Notes under the pieces: generated by a model
The model's input: the letters and a program-made list of their open reading frames with translations, nothing else
What the model was told of the DNA's origin: nothing
Databases searched by the model: none
Made by a program: the position numbers and the translations under genes
Shown: piece after piece, positions 52,670 to 62,434 of the stretch
Numbering within the stretch: the first letter of the stretch is position 1
Layout: every line of letters starts with the position of its first letter
NCBI RefSeq assembly: GCF_039543245.1
Contig: NZ_BAABJJ010000010.1
Span: 62,001 to 126,000 of the forward strand
Reading direction: 5' to 3'
DNA from: Algibacter_G agarivorans
Lineage (GTDB): Bacteria; Bacteroidota; Bacteroidia; Flavobacteriales; Flavobacteriaceae
DNA length: 64,000 bases

Positions 52670-53653
52670 ATGCTAAAAAATCTACAAAATAAGACTGTAC
52701 TAGTTACTGGTGGAGCTGGCTTTATAGGCTCTAACCTATGCGAAACGCTTCTTTCAAATAATATTAAAACAGTTTGCTTAGATAACTTCTCTACTGGTAA
52801 ACGCGAAAATATTGAACCTTTTTTAAGTAATAAAAATTTTAAGCTCATTGAAGGCGATATAAGAAACCTTGAAGACTGTCACAAGGCCTGTGAAGAGGTT
52901 GGTTATATATTACATGAAGCCGCTTTAGGCTCTGTACCAAGATCTATAAACGACCCTATTACAACTAATGCTGTTAATGTGTCTGGCTTTTTAAATATGC
53001 TTGTCGCAGCTCGTGATGCTAGAGTAACACGTTTTATTTATGCTGCTAGTTCATCAACTTATGGGGATCATGAAGCTCTACCTAAAGTTGAAGATGTTAT
53101 AGGCAAACCTTTATCCCCTTACGCCATTACAAAATACGTAAATGAGCTTTATGCAGATATTTTTCAAAAGGCATATGGATTAGATACTATTGGACTTCGC
53201 TATTTTAATGTTTTTGGACGACGGCAAGACCCAGATGGTGCTTACGCTGCTGTAATTCCACTTTTTGTAAAGCAATTTATTAATCATGAATCCCCTATGA
53301 TCAATGGAGATGGAAGTTATTCTAGAGATTTTACATATATAGATAATGTGGTTCAAATGAATCTACTTGCCATAACAACAGATAATAAAGCTGCTTTAAA
53401 CACCGTTTATAATGTGGCTTATGGAGACAGAACGACGTTATTAGAGCTGACAACATTATTAAAAGAGCATCTTTCTCAATTTGATGATGCTATTAAAAAC
53501 ATCGAAATAAAACATCGCGAAAACAGGGTTGGTGATATCCCTCATTCACTGGCTTCTGTGGACAAAGCAAAAAAATTATTAAACTATAATCCTAAATACA
53601 ATATTAATGACGGCATAAAAGAAGCTGTTAATTGGTATTGGAAACATTTATAA
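52670..53653 (+). CDS. WbpP-like UDP-N-acetylhexosamine (uronic acid) 4-epimerase
   Basis: An extended SDR of 327 residues from the ATG at 52670 (the frame is open from a TTG at 52649, which lies only a few bases after the predicted transcription start). VTGGAGFIGSNLCETLL binds NAD; the ALGSVPRSI block is the signature of the WbpP/TviC group, which prefers UDP-GlcNAc or UDP-GlcNAcA, and the YAITK active site follows. With the dehydrogenase at 55049 it would give UDP-GalNAcA or a related acidic HexNAc. The next gene starts 9 bp later. Confidence 0.9.
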   Translation: MLKNLQNKTVLVTGGAGFIGSNLCETLLSNNIKTVCLDNFSTGKRENIEPFLSNKNFKLIEGDIRNLEDCHKACEEVGYILHEAALGSVPRSINDPITTNAVNVSGFLNMLVAARDARVTRFIYAASSSTYGDHEALPKVEDVIGKPLSPYAITKYVNELYADIFQKAYGLDTIGLRYFNVFGRRQDPDGAYAAVIPLFVKQFINHESPMINGDGSYSRDFTYIDNVVQMNLLAITTDNKAALNTVYNVAYGDRTTLLELTTLLKEHLSQFDDAIKNIEIKHRENRVGDIPHSLASVDKAKKLLNYNPKYNINDGIKEAVNWYWKHL

Positions 53654-53662
53654 TCAAGAAAA

Positions 53663-55042
53663 ATGAAAGTAACAAAAATTTGTTGTATAGGAGCCGGTTA
53701 CGTTGGTGGTCCAACCATGGCAGTTATCGCAAAGAAAAACCCAAATATTAAAGTCACTATTGTGGATATAAATCAAGCTAGAATTGATGCTTGGAATGAT
53801 TCAGATGTATCTAAATTGCCTATTTATGAGCCAGGTTTAGCAGATATAGTAGAAGAAACTAGAGGTAAAAACTTGTTTTTTTCTACTGAAATTGACAAAG
53901 CTATTGATGAATCTGAAATGATTTTCATATCTGTTAACACCCCTACCAAAACTTATGGTAAAGGGAAAGGTATGGCTGCAGATTTAAAATATGTTGAGCT
54001 TTGTGCTAGAAATATAGCAGAAGTAGCCAAGACAGACAAAATTGTGGTTGAAAAATCAACGTTGCCAGTAAGAACAGCTCAAGCCATTAAAAGCATTTTA
54101 GACAATACTGGAAGTGATGTGAATTTTGAAATTTTATCAAACCCTGAATTTTTAGCTGAAGGCACCGCTATTCAAGATTTATTAAATCCTGATCGCGTTT
54201 TAATTGGTGGAGAATCAGAAGACGCTATTGAAAGTTTAGCTAGTATATATGGAAGTTGGGTGTCTCAAGCACAAATTTTAAGAACTAATGTTTGGTCTTC
54301 AGAATTATCTAAACTAACCGCTAATGCATTTTTAGCGCAACGTATCTCTTCAATAAATGCTATTTCAGAGTTATGCGAAAAAACAGAAGCTAACGTTAAC
54401 GAAGTTGCAAAAGCCATTGGTATGGATTCGAGAATTGGTTCTAAATTCCTTAAATCATCAGTCGGTTTTGGCGGGTCATGCTTTCAAAAAGACATATTGA
54501 ATCTGGTTTATATAGCTAGAAGCTATAATTTACAGGCCGTTGCTGATTATTGGGAACAAGTTATCATATTAAATGATCATCAAAAAAGGCGTTTTGCAGA
54601 TAACTTAATAAGTACACTTTATAATACAGTTTCAGGAAAAAAAATAGGTTTCTTAGGTTGGGCGTTCAAAAAAGACACCAATGATACTAGAGAATCCGCA
54701 GCTATATATGTTGCCGATCATTTATTAAACGAACAAGCTAACATTGCTGTTTACGACCCTAAAGTTTCTAATGAAAAAATGCAATCAGATTTAAACTATT
54801 TAAACACTAGGGCTGAAGATGAAAACAGTAAGCTAATGCACGCTACTGAATCACCTTATGACGCTTTAAAAGATGCCCATGCGGTAGCTATTATGACAGA
54901 ATGGGATGAATTTAAAACGTATGATTGGAAAAGGATATATACCGAAATGAAAAAACCTGCATTTATATTTGATGGTAGAAACATACTTAATAAATCTGAA
55001 ATGGAAAAAATAGGCTTCGAATATTCTTCAATTGGTCAATAA
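53663..55042 (+). CDS. ugd: UDP-glucose 6-dehydrogenase
   Basis: Oxidises UDP-glucose to UDP-glucuronate with two NAD. It has 459 residues, of the longer class closer to animal UGDH. The NAD motif is GAGYVGGPTMAV (10-21); the catalytic Cys273 lies in GFGGSCFQKD; NPEFLAEGTAI (160-170) is also constant. It provides the substrate for the 4-epimerase at 51487 and possibly glucuronate units directly. It is in the same transcript as the genes on both sides (9 and 6 bp gaps). Confidence 0.95.
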   Translation: MKVTKICCIGAGYVGGPTMAVIAKKNPNIKVTIVDINQARIDAWNDSDVSKLPIYEPGLADIVEETRGKNLFFSTEIDKAIDESEMIFISVNTPTKTYGKGKGMAADLKYVELCARNIAEVAKTDKIVVEKSTLPVRTAQAIKSILDNTGSDVNFEILSNPEFLAEGTAIQDLLNPDRVLIGGESEDAIESLASIYGSWVSQAQILRTNVWSSELSKLTANAFLAQRISSINAISELCEKTEANVNEVAKAIGMDSRIGSKFLKSSVGFGGSCFQKDILNLVYIARSYNLQAVADYWEQVIILNDHQKRRFADNLISTLYNTVSGKKIGFLGWAFKKDTNDTRESAAIYVADHLLNEQANIAVYDPKVSNEKMQSDLNYLNTRAEDENSKLMHATESPYDALKDAHAVAIMTEWDEFKTYDWKRIYTEMKKPAFIFDGRNILNKSEMEKIGFEYSSIGQ

Positions 55043-55048
55043 CATATT

Positions 55049-56329
55049 ATGAAAAAAGAAAAAATAGCTATAATAGGATTGGGGTATGTGGGTTTGCCCC
55101 TAGCCCGCTTATTCGCTACAAAATATTCAGTGGTTGGCTTTGATATTAATGAAAAGCGAATCTCTGAATTACAACAAGGAAAAGATGTTACTTTAGAAAT
55201 TGAAAATGACGTTTTAAAAGCAGTACTTAAAGATAGTGCTGATTCTAGTAATGGTTTATTTTGTTCCTCTAATAGTGATGATATCAAAGATTGCAACTAT
55301 TATGTAGTGACGGTTCCTACACCTATCGACAAAAATAATAGACCAGATTTAACACCTTTATATAAATCTAGTGAAACTGTTGGAAAAGTCCTTAAGAAAG
55401 GAGATATCGTCATTTATGAATCAACGGTATATCCTGGTGCAACTGAAGATGAGTGTGTCCCTATTTTAGAAAAAATAAGTGGACTTACATTTAATGAAGA
55501 CTTTTTTGCTGGATATTCACCAGAACGTATTAATCCCGGTGATAAAGAACATACTGTTGATAAAATTTTAAAAGTAACAGCGGGTTCTACACCAGAGATT
55601 GGATTAAAAGTAAACGATTTATATGCTAGCGTTATTACTGCCGGCACGCACCTTGCACCTACAATTAAAGTAGCAGAAGCGGCTAAAGTTATTGAGAACT
55701 CACAAAGAGACATCAATATTGCGTTTGTTAATGAATTGGCAAAAATATTCAATTTAATGGATATTGACACACATGCTGTATTAGAAGCCGCTGGCACGAA
55801 ATGGAACTTTTTACCATTTAAACCAGGATTAGTTGGCGGGCACTGTATTGGAGTGGACCCCTATTATTTAGCTCAAAAAGCCCAAGAAGTGGGCTACCAT
55901 CCTGAAATTATACTGGCTGGTAGACGTGTTAATGATAGCATGGGACAGTATGTAGCCAGTGAAGTGGTTAAAATGATGCTAAAAAATGATATTAAAGTTA
56001 ATGGGGCAAAAATCTTAATGCTTGGTATTACTTTTAAAGAAAACTGTCCGGATATAAGAAATACTAAAATAGTTGATGTTATACAACATTTAAAAGCATA
56101 CGGACTTGATATCACTATTTATGATCCATGGGTGAATTCAGAAGAGGTTAAATATGAATATAATTTAGAAGCTACAAATCTTATACCTAAAGATACTTTT
56201 GACACTATAATTCTTGGAGTAGCTCATAAAGAATTTCTTGATATGAACTTTAATGATTTACTTGCCGACAATGGTTTATTATACGATGTTAAGGGGATTA
56301 TTAAAGAAAATGTTTCTGGTAGATTGTAA
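55049..56329 (+). CDS. UDP-N-acetyl-D-hexosamine 6-dehydrogenase (WbpO/TviB-like)
   Basis: A nucleotide-sugar dehydrogenase of 426 residues. The NAD-binding GLGYVGLPLARLFA (10-23), GYSPERINPGD (155-165) and the catalytic Cys266 in GGHCIGVDPYYL are clear. The overall form matches the WbpO/TviB group acting on UDP-GalNAc or UDP-GlcNAc, which fits the WbpP-like epimerase two genes upstream. It is the last intact gene of this operon, since the next gene (an MBOAT) is broken. Confidence 0.93.
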   Translation: MKKEKIAIIGLGYVGLPLARLFATKYSVVGFDINEKRISELQQGKDVTLEIENDVLKAVLKDSADSSNGLFCSSNSDDIKDCNYYVVTVPTPIDKNNRPDLTPLYKSSETVGKVLKKGDIVIYESTVYPGATEDECVPILEKISGLTFNEDFFAGYSPERINPGDKEHTVDKILKVTAGSTPEIGLKVNDLYASVITAGTHLAPTIKVAEAAKVIENSQRDINIAFVNELAKIFNLMDIDTHAVLEAAGTKWNFLPFKPGLVGGHCIGVDPYYLAQKAQEVGYHPEIILAGRRVNDSMGQYVASEVVKMMLKNDIKVNGAKILMLGITFKENCPDIRNTKIVDVIQHLKAYGLDITIYDPWVNSEEVKYEYNLEATNLIPKDTFDTIILGVAHKEFLDMNFNDLLADNGLLYDVKGIIKENVSGRL

Positions 56330-56358
56330 GATAATCATTTATATAAGAAAAATAAAGT

Positions 56359-56541
56359 ATGCTTTTCAATTCATTTGAGTTTCTAATATTCTTCACTATT
56401 ATTTATTATAAATCTTATGATAGTTTAAAATTTCAAAACATACTCTTATTAATTTCTAGTTATGTGTTTTATGGATGCTGGGATTGGAGGTTTCTTTCTT
56501 TAATTTTCATTAGTTCAATAAGCGACTGTCTTACAGTCTGA
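56359..56541 (+). pseudogene. Truncated MBOAT O-acyltransferase (5' fragment)
   Basis: Sixty codons that align with the start of the intact MBOAT at 58142-59584 (MLFNSFEFLIFF against MLFNSIDFAIFL, then SLKFQNILLLISSYVFYGCWDWRFLSLI). A few codons are missing in the first helix, and homology ends at SSISDC (about 56528), right at a perfect hairpin GACTGT-CTT-ACAGTC (56524-56538), after which an IS982-type remnant begins. It was probably the fifth gene of the operon starting at 51487 and was cut off by the insertion. Confidence 0.83.
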
Positions 56542-56578
56542 GTTTGACTTAAGAAAAGAGGCTTTTCAGCATAAAAAA

Positions 56579-57100
56579 AGCAGAATGTTTAGTATGTTAA
56601 AGTATTGAAATTTAATATTAAAAACATTCTGCTGATGATTTCTAAAGATAAAATTAAACAAATATTTTGTTCTTTTGATGATTTTTGTCCTGTTTTTGAA
56701 CCTGAATTAGTAAAACGAAAACTCTCTACATTAAAAAAGACAAGAAACCGTAAATTCAAGATGTCCTATAGTGAAATAGTGACCACTACTGTTTTATTCC
56801 ATCTAAGTGGCATAAGAACCTTTAAATATTTCTATATTCATTATGTCCAAGGCCAACTCAAACAAGAGTTTCTAAATACAGTTTCATACAATCGTTTTGT
56901 TTAATTAATACAGTCTAATTTACTGCCATTAACTATATATATGAAGACCTGTTGTTTAGGGTTATGTACTATCATATCTTTTATAGATTCAACACCAATA
57001 CATGGGTGCAACAAAAAAATGAAAAAAGCAAAACAAAGTGTTTAAGGATATTGCTGCTATTGGTAAATCTACTATAGGTTGGTTCTATAAGATTAAATAA
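56579..57100 (+). mobile_element. Eroded IS982-family insertion sequence
   Basis: The frame from the ATG at 56635 (MISKDKIKQIFCSFDDFC..., then FKMSYSEIVTTTVLFHLSG and FYIHYVQG, NTVSYNRFV) is the N-terminus of an IS982-type transposase. It is stopped at 56902 (TAA). The same frame then continues with LPLT, KTCCLG and FIDSTPI (the first catalytic Asp), stops again, and a further shifted part gives VFKDIAAIGKSTIGWFYKIK to about 57100. The rest of the transposase is gone. A 12 bp perfect inverted repeat, AGCAGAATGTTT/AAACATTCTGCT (56579-56590 and 56622-56633), precedes the ATG. Confidence 0.83.
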
Positions 57101-57242
57101 AAACTTGTCAGAGTTCATGACTTTTCTTTCTTCAATTAGTTACTGTATATATTGAAAGAGAACCTCACTACTAGTGTGATAGGTCTGTCAAAGTGAGCAG
57201 TGTAAATGAAGTACTAAAATTTGGTTCATTTATGGGTTGAAT
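57101..57242. other. Residual sequence after the IS remnant
   Basis: About 140 bp without a gene or recognisable repeat between the IS remnant and the SGNH gene. It may contain the lost IS end, but I cannot identify it. Confidence 0.3.
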
Positions 57243-58127
57243 TTAATGGTTTTTCTTAATTTCTTTCATTAAATGAGTAGTGAATAATTTGGCTCCAATA
57301 GTATTTAAATGATCTAAGTCTTGAAAATAATCATCTGCTAAATCAAACTCAGAATAATCAAAAAAATTAAATTGTGATAAGTTTGAACTATAGAAGTTAT
57401 TTAATAATTGAATTTCTTTTTCCTTACTTTTTTTATATTCAGGGTGTATTGGGGTACTAATAAAAATAAGCTCAATATTGTTTTTAATTGAAAAATCAAT
57501 TATTTTAAATAAATAGTTAATCTCAATTAGCGAATATTCAAGAGCCCTAATCTTCTTGTTTTTTTTACGTTGTTCAAGGTCTTTTTTTAAACTATTCCTT
57601 TCGGAAGGTTGAAAACTCCCTAAATCCCGTTCCGTCAATGATCCTTTGATGAGTAGTTTTATTGAATATTTTGGGGATTCGATAATGCCTTGAATAACAG
57701 CTGATGGGTTTGCTTTTAATAAAAATAGAAAATCTGAAAAATTCATCAAATCGGCATAAACCCTTAACTTACTTTTAATATTACTTGTGTTAAAAAGCCA
57801 TTTATCTTCATATTCAATTAACAAATTATGATTAGATAATGCCAAAAGCAACGTGTCAATTTGTGGGTTTTCTTTTTTTAACTTTCTAATTTTCAAGTAA
57901 GAATAAAAATAAGAATCGGCACTATGTGATAAATTTATACTATTATTATAAATATTGTCATCAATCGCATATTCAGTATGTGAATCTCCAAGTATTAAAA
58001 CGTTTTTATCTTTTACTATTTTATATCCATAATAGTTAATCAATATAGAATTAAAAAGAAGAGAACCCAGACATATTAAGAAAAATATCCCTAAATACTT
58101 AAAACAATTACTAATGAAAATTCTCAT
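57243..58127 (-). CDS. SGNH-like membrane-anchored protein, partner of the MBOAT
   Basis: A 294-residue protein from the ATG at 58127. The frame is open to 58223, inside the MBOAT gene, but the later start leaves 14 bp between the genes. An N-terminal membrane helix (about 10-33) is followed by an SGNH-hydrolase-like fold: ILGDSHTEYAID with Ser49 in GDSH, and DLDHLNTIGAKLF near the C-terminus carrying the Asp and His. Such proteins partner MBOAT acyltransferases in polysaccharide acetylation (compare AlgJ, PatB). The family is diverged, so the assignment rests on motifs plus context. Confidence 0.75.
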   Translation of the reverse strand: MRIFISNCFKYLGIFFLICLGSLLFNSILINYYGYKIVKDKNVLILGDSHTEYAIDDNIYNNSINLSHSADSYFYSYLKIRKLKKENPQIDTLLLALSNHNLLIEYEDKWLFNTSNIKSKLRVYADLMNFSDFLFLLKANPSAVIQGIIESPKYSIKLLIKGSLTERDLGSFQPSERNSLKKDLEQRKKNKKIRALEYSLIEINYLFKIIDFSIKNNIELIFISTPIHPEYKKSKEKEIQLLNNFYSSNLSQFNFFDYSEFDLADDYFQDLDHLNTIGAKLFTTHLMKEIKKNH

Positions 58128-58141
58128 GACATTTATAAATA

Positions 58142-59584
58142 TTAGAATTGGAAATAAATAAAATCCTGTTGTGAACCTCCATACCAAAATATGGTAAAAA
58201 ATATAAGGATATAAAAGCTCCAACGAAGGGGGCTTGAAATCTTAATATCGTGTAATTCTAGGGCATGTTCTTTACCTCTTTGCAACCACTCAACAAAAAC
58301 CAATGTAAAAATAAATGCTAATGTTATAAGCCAATTAATTAAATTATCGGGAACAGTTAAAATTGACTTACTGAAAAGCCCCTTTAAATAAAGTAAAGCG
58401 TCAGTAACGGTTGGAGCTCTAAAAAAGACCCAAGCTACCATCGTAAGCAAAAATGTAAAAATGATTTGTCTAAACTCAACAAAAGTTGGAAATAAACGTC
58501 CTTCTGCTACATCATTAGTATTTACCCTGTTTTTTTTCATTAACATTATAGGAATAAAGTATAATGCATTTAAAAAGCCCCAAACAATAAAAGTCCAATT
58601 TGCACCATGCCAAAACCCGCTAACAAGAAATATTACAAATACGTTTCTAATCTTTTTCACCAATCCGCCTTTGCTTCCACCAAGAGGTATATATAGATAA
58701 TCTCTAAACCAAGTAGATAATGATATATGCCAACGTCTCCAAAATTCAGCTATATCTCTAGAAAAATAGGGAAAAGCAAAATTTCTCATCAAATTAAACC
58801 CAAACAATCGAGACGTACCAATAGCAATATCAGAATAACCAGAAAAATCACCATAAATTTGAAAAGTAAAAAACAAAACTCCAAATACTAAAGTACTAGC
58901 AGAATGTTCAGAATAATTATCAAATATTTGATTTGCAAAAGTTGCACAGTTATCTGCTACCACTACTTTTTTAAATAGGCCCCAAAGAATTTGTCGCATG
59001 CCATCTACAGCATTAGAATAAACAAATCTTCTTTTTTTATAAAATTGTGGAAGTAAATTTGAAGCTCTCTCAATTGGACCAGCTACAAGCTGAGGAAAGA
59101 AACTAACAAAAGCGAGAAACGATAAAATATCTTCTGTTGGTTTCAACTTTTCCCTATAAACATCAATAGTATAACTAAGTGTTTGAAAAGTATAAAAACT
59201 AATTCCTACAGGTAAAATTATATTAAGCCCTTGAATACTTATATTACTACCAAACAAACTAAATGCATCAATGAAATTATCAAGGAAAAAATTATAATAT
59301 TTAAAAAAACCTAAAAAACCTAGATTAACAAACAGACTTAAAAGCAATAAAACTTTACGCTTTGTTTTGTCTTCATATTTACTCAACCCCAAGCCTATGG
59401 AATAATCTAGTAAGCTACTAAATACAATTAGAGACAAAAATCTATAATCCCACCAGCCATAAAATAAATAGCTAGCTACAATTATTAAAAGGTTTTGTAA
59501 TTTTAAATTCTTTTGTACTACAAACCAATAAAGGGTAAAAACTATAGGTAAAAAAATCGCAAAATCAATTGAATTAAACAGCAT
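58142..59584 (-). CDS. MBOAT-family polysaccharide O-acyltransferase
   Basis: An integral membrane protein of 480 residues with about ten helices. The AlgI-like blocks are VAGPIERASNLLPQF (168-182), FWRRWHISLSTWFRDYLYIPLGGS (281-304, given as FWRRWHISLS and YLYIPLGG) and SGFWHGANWTF with the invariant His326. It should move acetyl groups across the membrane to the SGNH protein or directly onto the glycan. A truncated second copy lies at 56359 on the other strand. The two genes form one operon read from the 396 bp spacer at 59585. Confidence 0.92.
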   Translation of the reverse strand: MLFNSIDFAIFLPIVFTLYWFVVQKNLKLQNLLIIVASYLFYGWWDYRFLSLIVFSSLLDYSIGLGLSKYEDKTKRKVLLLLSLFVNLGFLGFFKYYNFFLDNFIDAFSLFGSNISIQGLNIILPVGISFYTFQTLSYTIDVYREKLKPTEDILSFLAFVSFFPQLVAGPIERASNLLPQFYKKRRFVYSNAVDGMRQILWGLFKKVVVADNCATFANQIFDNYSEHSASTLVFGVLFFTFQIYGDFSGYSDIAIGTSRLFGFNLMRNFAFPYFSRDIAEFWRRWHISLSTWFRDYLYIPLGGSKGGLVKKIRNVFVIFLVSGFWHGANWTFIVWGFLNALYFIPIMLMKKNRVNTNDVAEGRLFPTFVEFRQIIFTFLLTMVAWVFFRAPTVTDALLYLKGLFSKSILTVPDNLINWLITLAFIFTLVFVEWLQRGKEHALELHDIKISSPLRWSFYILIFFTIFWYGGSQQDFIYFQF

Positions 59585-59980
59585 ATGAACTGAGAATTTT
59601 TAGATTTAATTAATAACTAATAAAACCGATTATATTTGGCTTACAGGCCGCAATATATAAAAATATCCTTTTTAAACCTTGTTATTATTTTAGTATAATA
59701 GAGGCATCTGTACAACATAAGTAACATATTTGATAAAATAAGAAATAGGAGTTTTATAACTTTAATTATATTGTGATTCTATCTTTACTTTATATATTGA
59801 AATTACAAGTCTTTAAACCGAATATATTTATAGGTTAACGAAAAAATAAGAGTATCCCTGGCACTTTTTACATCTTTACAAAAGATTATTGAATTTAGAA
59901 TTCTTTATAAGAAAATATAGTCATAGTTTTACCATTTAATCCAAGGTGATTTCATAAAAAGAATACTACCAAATATAATT
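59585..59980. other. 396 bp divergent spacer
   Basis: Lies between the MBOAT gene (minus) and a glycosyltransferase gene (plus). It is very AT-rich with no gene. TATATTTG at 59631-59638 (plus) is a perfect -7 box but is about 340 nt from the plus-strand gene; it may be chance. Nothing else is recognised. Confidence 0.35.
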
Positions 59981-61075
59981 ATGAATAAAAAGAAAATTTC
60001 TTTTGTTATAGGGGCTTTAACTGCAGGAGGAGCTGAACGTGTTGTAACTACACTTTCTAATCAACTTATAGAAAAATATGAAGTTCACATTATAATTTTA
60101 ACAAAATGCGAACCCTTCTACAAGCTTAACAGTAGCATTAGGTTGTTTTATTGTAGAGAAAAATTCTTGCCAAGTAACAACATATTTCAAGCATTAAAAA
60201 CCAATTATTCATTTTACAAAGCAATATCTAGTTACTTAAAAAACAATAAAATAGATTTAGTTATTGGTTTTATCACTAGTGTTAACATTTTAGCCATTTT
60301 GGCTTCTCGTAAAATTAATATTCCTTGTATAATTAGTGAACGCATCTTTCCTGAAAAGTCAGACATTCAGATTCAATGGGAAATATTGAGGAAATTGTTA
60401 TACAGAAAAGCAAACTTTCTGGTAGTACAAACTAGCGAAATTAGAGAGCAATTTAAATCAATCATTAATTATGATAAAATAATCATATTAAAAAACCCTA
60501 TCGCACCTGAACTATCTGAAGCCCGAGACATCCAATTTAAAAAAGATAATATCATTTTAAACATAGGTCGTTTAACGAACCAGAAAGCTCAAGATATCTT
60601 AATAAAGGCTTTTGCGAACATAGATAATGATAATTGGAAATTAATAATAATTGGGCAAGGAGAAAAACAAAAAGAATATGAAGAACTAATAAAATCATTA
60701 AAATTAAATGATAAAGTAAATTTATTGGATCAAACAAAAGACATTGCTCATTTTTATAATAAATCAAAAATTTTTGCATTCACATCTATTTTTGAAGGCT
60801 CTCCAAATGCATTAATAGAAGCTATGCATTTTGGGCTTCCATGTATTTCTACCGATTGTCCTACTGGTCCTTCGGAATTAATAACAGACGGTCATAGTGG
60901 ATATTTAATCCCTATTAATGATCAAAAACAACTAGAAATGCGTTTGTCAAAACTAATAAATGATGAAAAGTTAAGAGAAAAATTTAGTGATAACGCGATT
61001 TTAAGTGTTAAACCATTAGAAGCAGAACCTACAACTTTAGAGTGGATTCATTTATTTGAAAAATTATTAAATTGA
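59981..61075 (+). CDS. GT4-family glycosyltransferase
   Basis: A 364-residue retaining glycosyltransferase of the GT-B fold. GALTAGGAERVVTTLS (about 11-26) is the usual N-terminal block; NIGRLTNQKAQDILIKAF is the donor-domain start; and SIFEGSPNALIEAMHFGLP followed by CISTDCPTGPSELI is the nucleotide-sugar binding motif with the E(x)7E pair. It probably adds a sugar to the lipid-linked repeat unit in the cytoplasm. It starts the operon that includes the flippase and polymerase genes. Confidence 0.92.
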   Translation: MNKKKISFVIGALTAGGAERVVTTLSNQLIEKYEVHIIILTKCEPFYKLNSSIRLFYCREKFLPSNNIFQALKTNYSFYKAISSYLKNNKIDLVIGFITSVNILAILASRKINIPCIISERIFPEKSDIQIQWEILRKLLYRKANFLVVQTSEIREQFKSIINYDKIIILKNPIAPELSEARDIQFKKDNIILNIGRLTNQKAQDILIKAFANIDNDNWKLIIIGQGEKQKEYEELIKSLKLNDKVNLLDQTKDIAHFYNKSKIFAFTSIFEGSPNALIEAMHFGLPCISTDCPTGPSELITDGHSGYLIPINDQKQLEMRLSKLINDEKLREKFSDNAILSVKPLEAEPTTLEWIHLFEKLLN

Positions 61076-61093
61076 GAAAAATAAGCCCCAAAA

Positions 61094-62434
61094 ATGAAAT
61101 TTTTTGATTTAAAAAAACTTGTACTAACCTATTCAAAAAGTACTGTACTAAGAAACATTCTTTTAGTTGGAACTTTAACTGTACTGGTTAAGATAATAGC
61201 TTTCTATAAAGAAACTGTTGTTGCCTCAGCATTTGGTTTATCTGAATTACTGGACACCTTTTTCATTGCTATGCTTATACCTGGTTTTATAAGCAATGTT
61301 TTTATAGGTGCTTTTGGAAGTGTTTTTATCCCAAATTATGTTAAAGCATCAAAATCAGATAACAATTTAAGAGCATTTCAAACAACAGGATTTTTAATTA
61401 CTATAGTGATTTCAATCCTTTTCACTATAGTAGCCATATTATTTACTGATACTTTTATTGAAACATTTTTTAGTGGTCATTCAAAAATATACTATAGCTT
61501 AATAAGAATACAATTCTATTATATTGTTCCTTGTATATTTATTTGGGGGTTAAATTCATTATTATCAGGGCTCTTGCATATTAGTGGCGAATTTAAAACC
61601 CCAACATTCGTAGGAATAGTTACTCCAATAAGTTTTTTAGTTTGTATTATTTTTTTTAAAGAACAATTGGGGCAAAAAATTCTAGCTGTTAGTTTATTAG
61701 TAGGCACTCTAATAGAGTTTCTTCTTATACTAATAATTTCTTATAATAAGAAAATTATTAAATTATCAAAACCTAATTTTAAAAGTCCAGACATAAAAAT
61801 AATGCTGAAGCAAATCCCTGCCAAAGTTTCATCTGGATTTTTAACGGGGCTTATACCAGTTACCGATCAATATTTTGCTGCAAAACTAGCTATTGGTTCA
61901 ATTGCCTCATTAAATTACGGATTAAAAATACCTGCTTTTTTAACTTCTATATTAATAATTTCTATGGGTAAAGTTTTACTTCCTCATTTTTCAAAATTAG
62001 TTATAGAGGATAAAAAAATGGCATTTGAAAAACTAATTTTTTCTTTAAAGCGTTTATTTATAGTTACTTCTTTAGCTGCAATATGTGTCATTTTAATATC
62101 ACCATGGTTGATAGAATTTTTATTTGAACGAGGAGAATTCACTAATAAAAACACTGAGATTGTTTCTCTGATACAAATTATTTTTTTAGTTTATGCACCA
62201 TTTACTGTATGTGGTATGGTTATAGTTAATTTTTTAACTAGTATAAACGAAAATAATTTCATGGCAAAAGTATCATTAATTGCAGTTGTTTTAAATTTAG
62301 TGTTAGATATTATTTTTATGAAATACTATGGTGTTTTTGGTATTGCTCTTTGTACTACTACTGTATTTATTGTTAGAGCCATCATATTATATAGATATAC
62401 TTTAAAACTTAAAAAGCAAAATCAATTAATTTGA
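61094..62434 (+). CDS. MurJ/MVF-type lipid flippase
   Basis: A polytopic membrane protein of 446 residues with 12-14 helices, of the MOP/MVF group (KETVVASAFGLSELLDTFFIAMLIP, VTDQYFAAKLAIGSIASLNYG; both given in part). It is like MurJ, but its place between glycosyltransferase and polymerase genes points to a Wzx-like role, moving the undecaprenyl-linked repeat unit to the periplasm. The main MurJ for peptidoglycan would be elsewhere. Its TGA overlaps the TTG start of the next gene. Confidence 0.88.
   Translation: MKFFDLKKLVLTYSKSTVLRNILLVGTLTVLVKIIAFYKETVVASAFGLSELLDTFFIAMLIPGFISNVFIGAFGSVFIPNYVKASKSDNNLRAFQTTGFLITIVISILFTIVAILFTDTFIETFFSGHSKIYYSLIRIQFYYIVPCIFIWGLNSLLSGLLHISGEFKTPTFVGIVTPISFLVCIIFFKEQLGQKILAVSLLVGTLIEFLLILIISYNKKIIKLSKPNFKSPDIKIMLKQIPAKVSSGFLTGLIPVTDQYFAAKLAIGSIASLNYGLKIPAFLTSILIISMGKVLLPHFSKLVIEDKKMAFEKLIFSLKRLFIVTSLAAICVILISPWLIEFLFERGEFTNKNTEIVSLIQIIFLVYAPFTVCGMVIVNFLTSINENNFMAKVSLIAVVLNLVLDIIFMKYYGVFGIALCTTTVFIVRAIILYRYTLKLKKQNQLI

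Noticed and set aside
55414..55797. 127-codon antisense frame in the nucleotide-sugar dehydrogenase gene
   Set aside because: The sense frame is a well-conserved enzyme; the antisense frame shows no family and no promoter.
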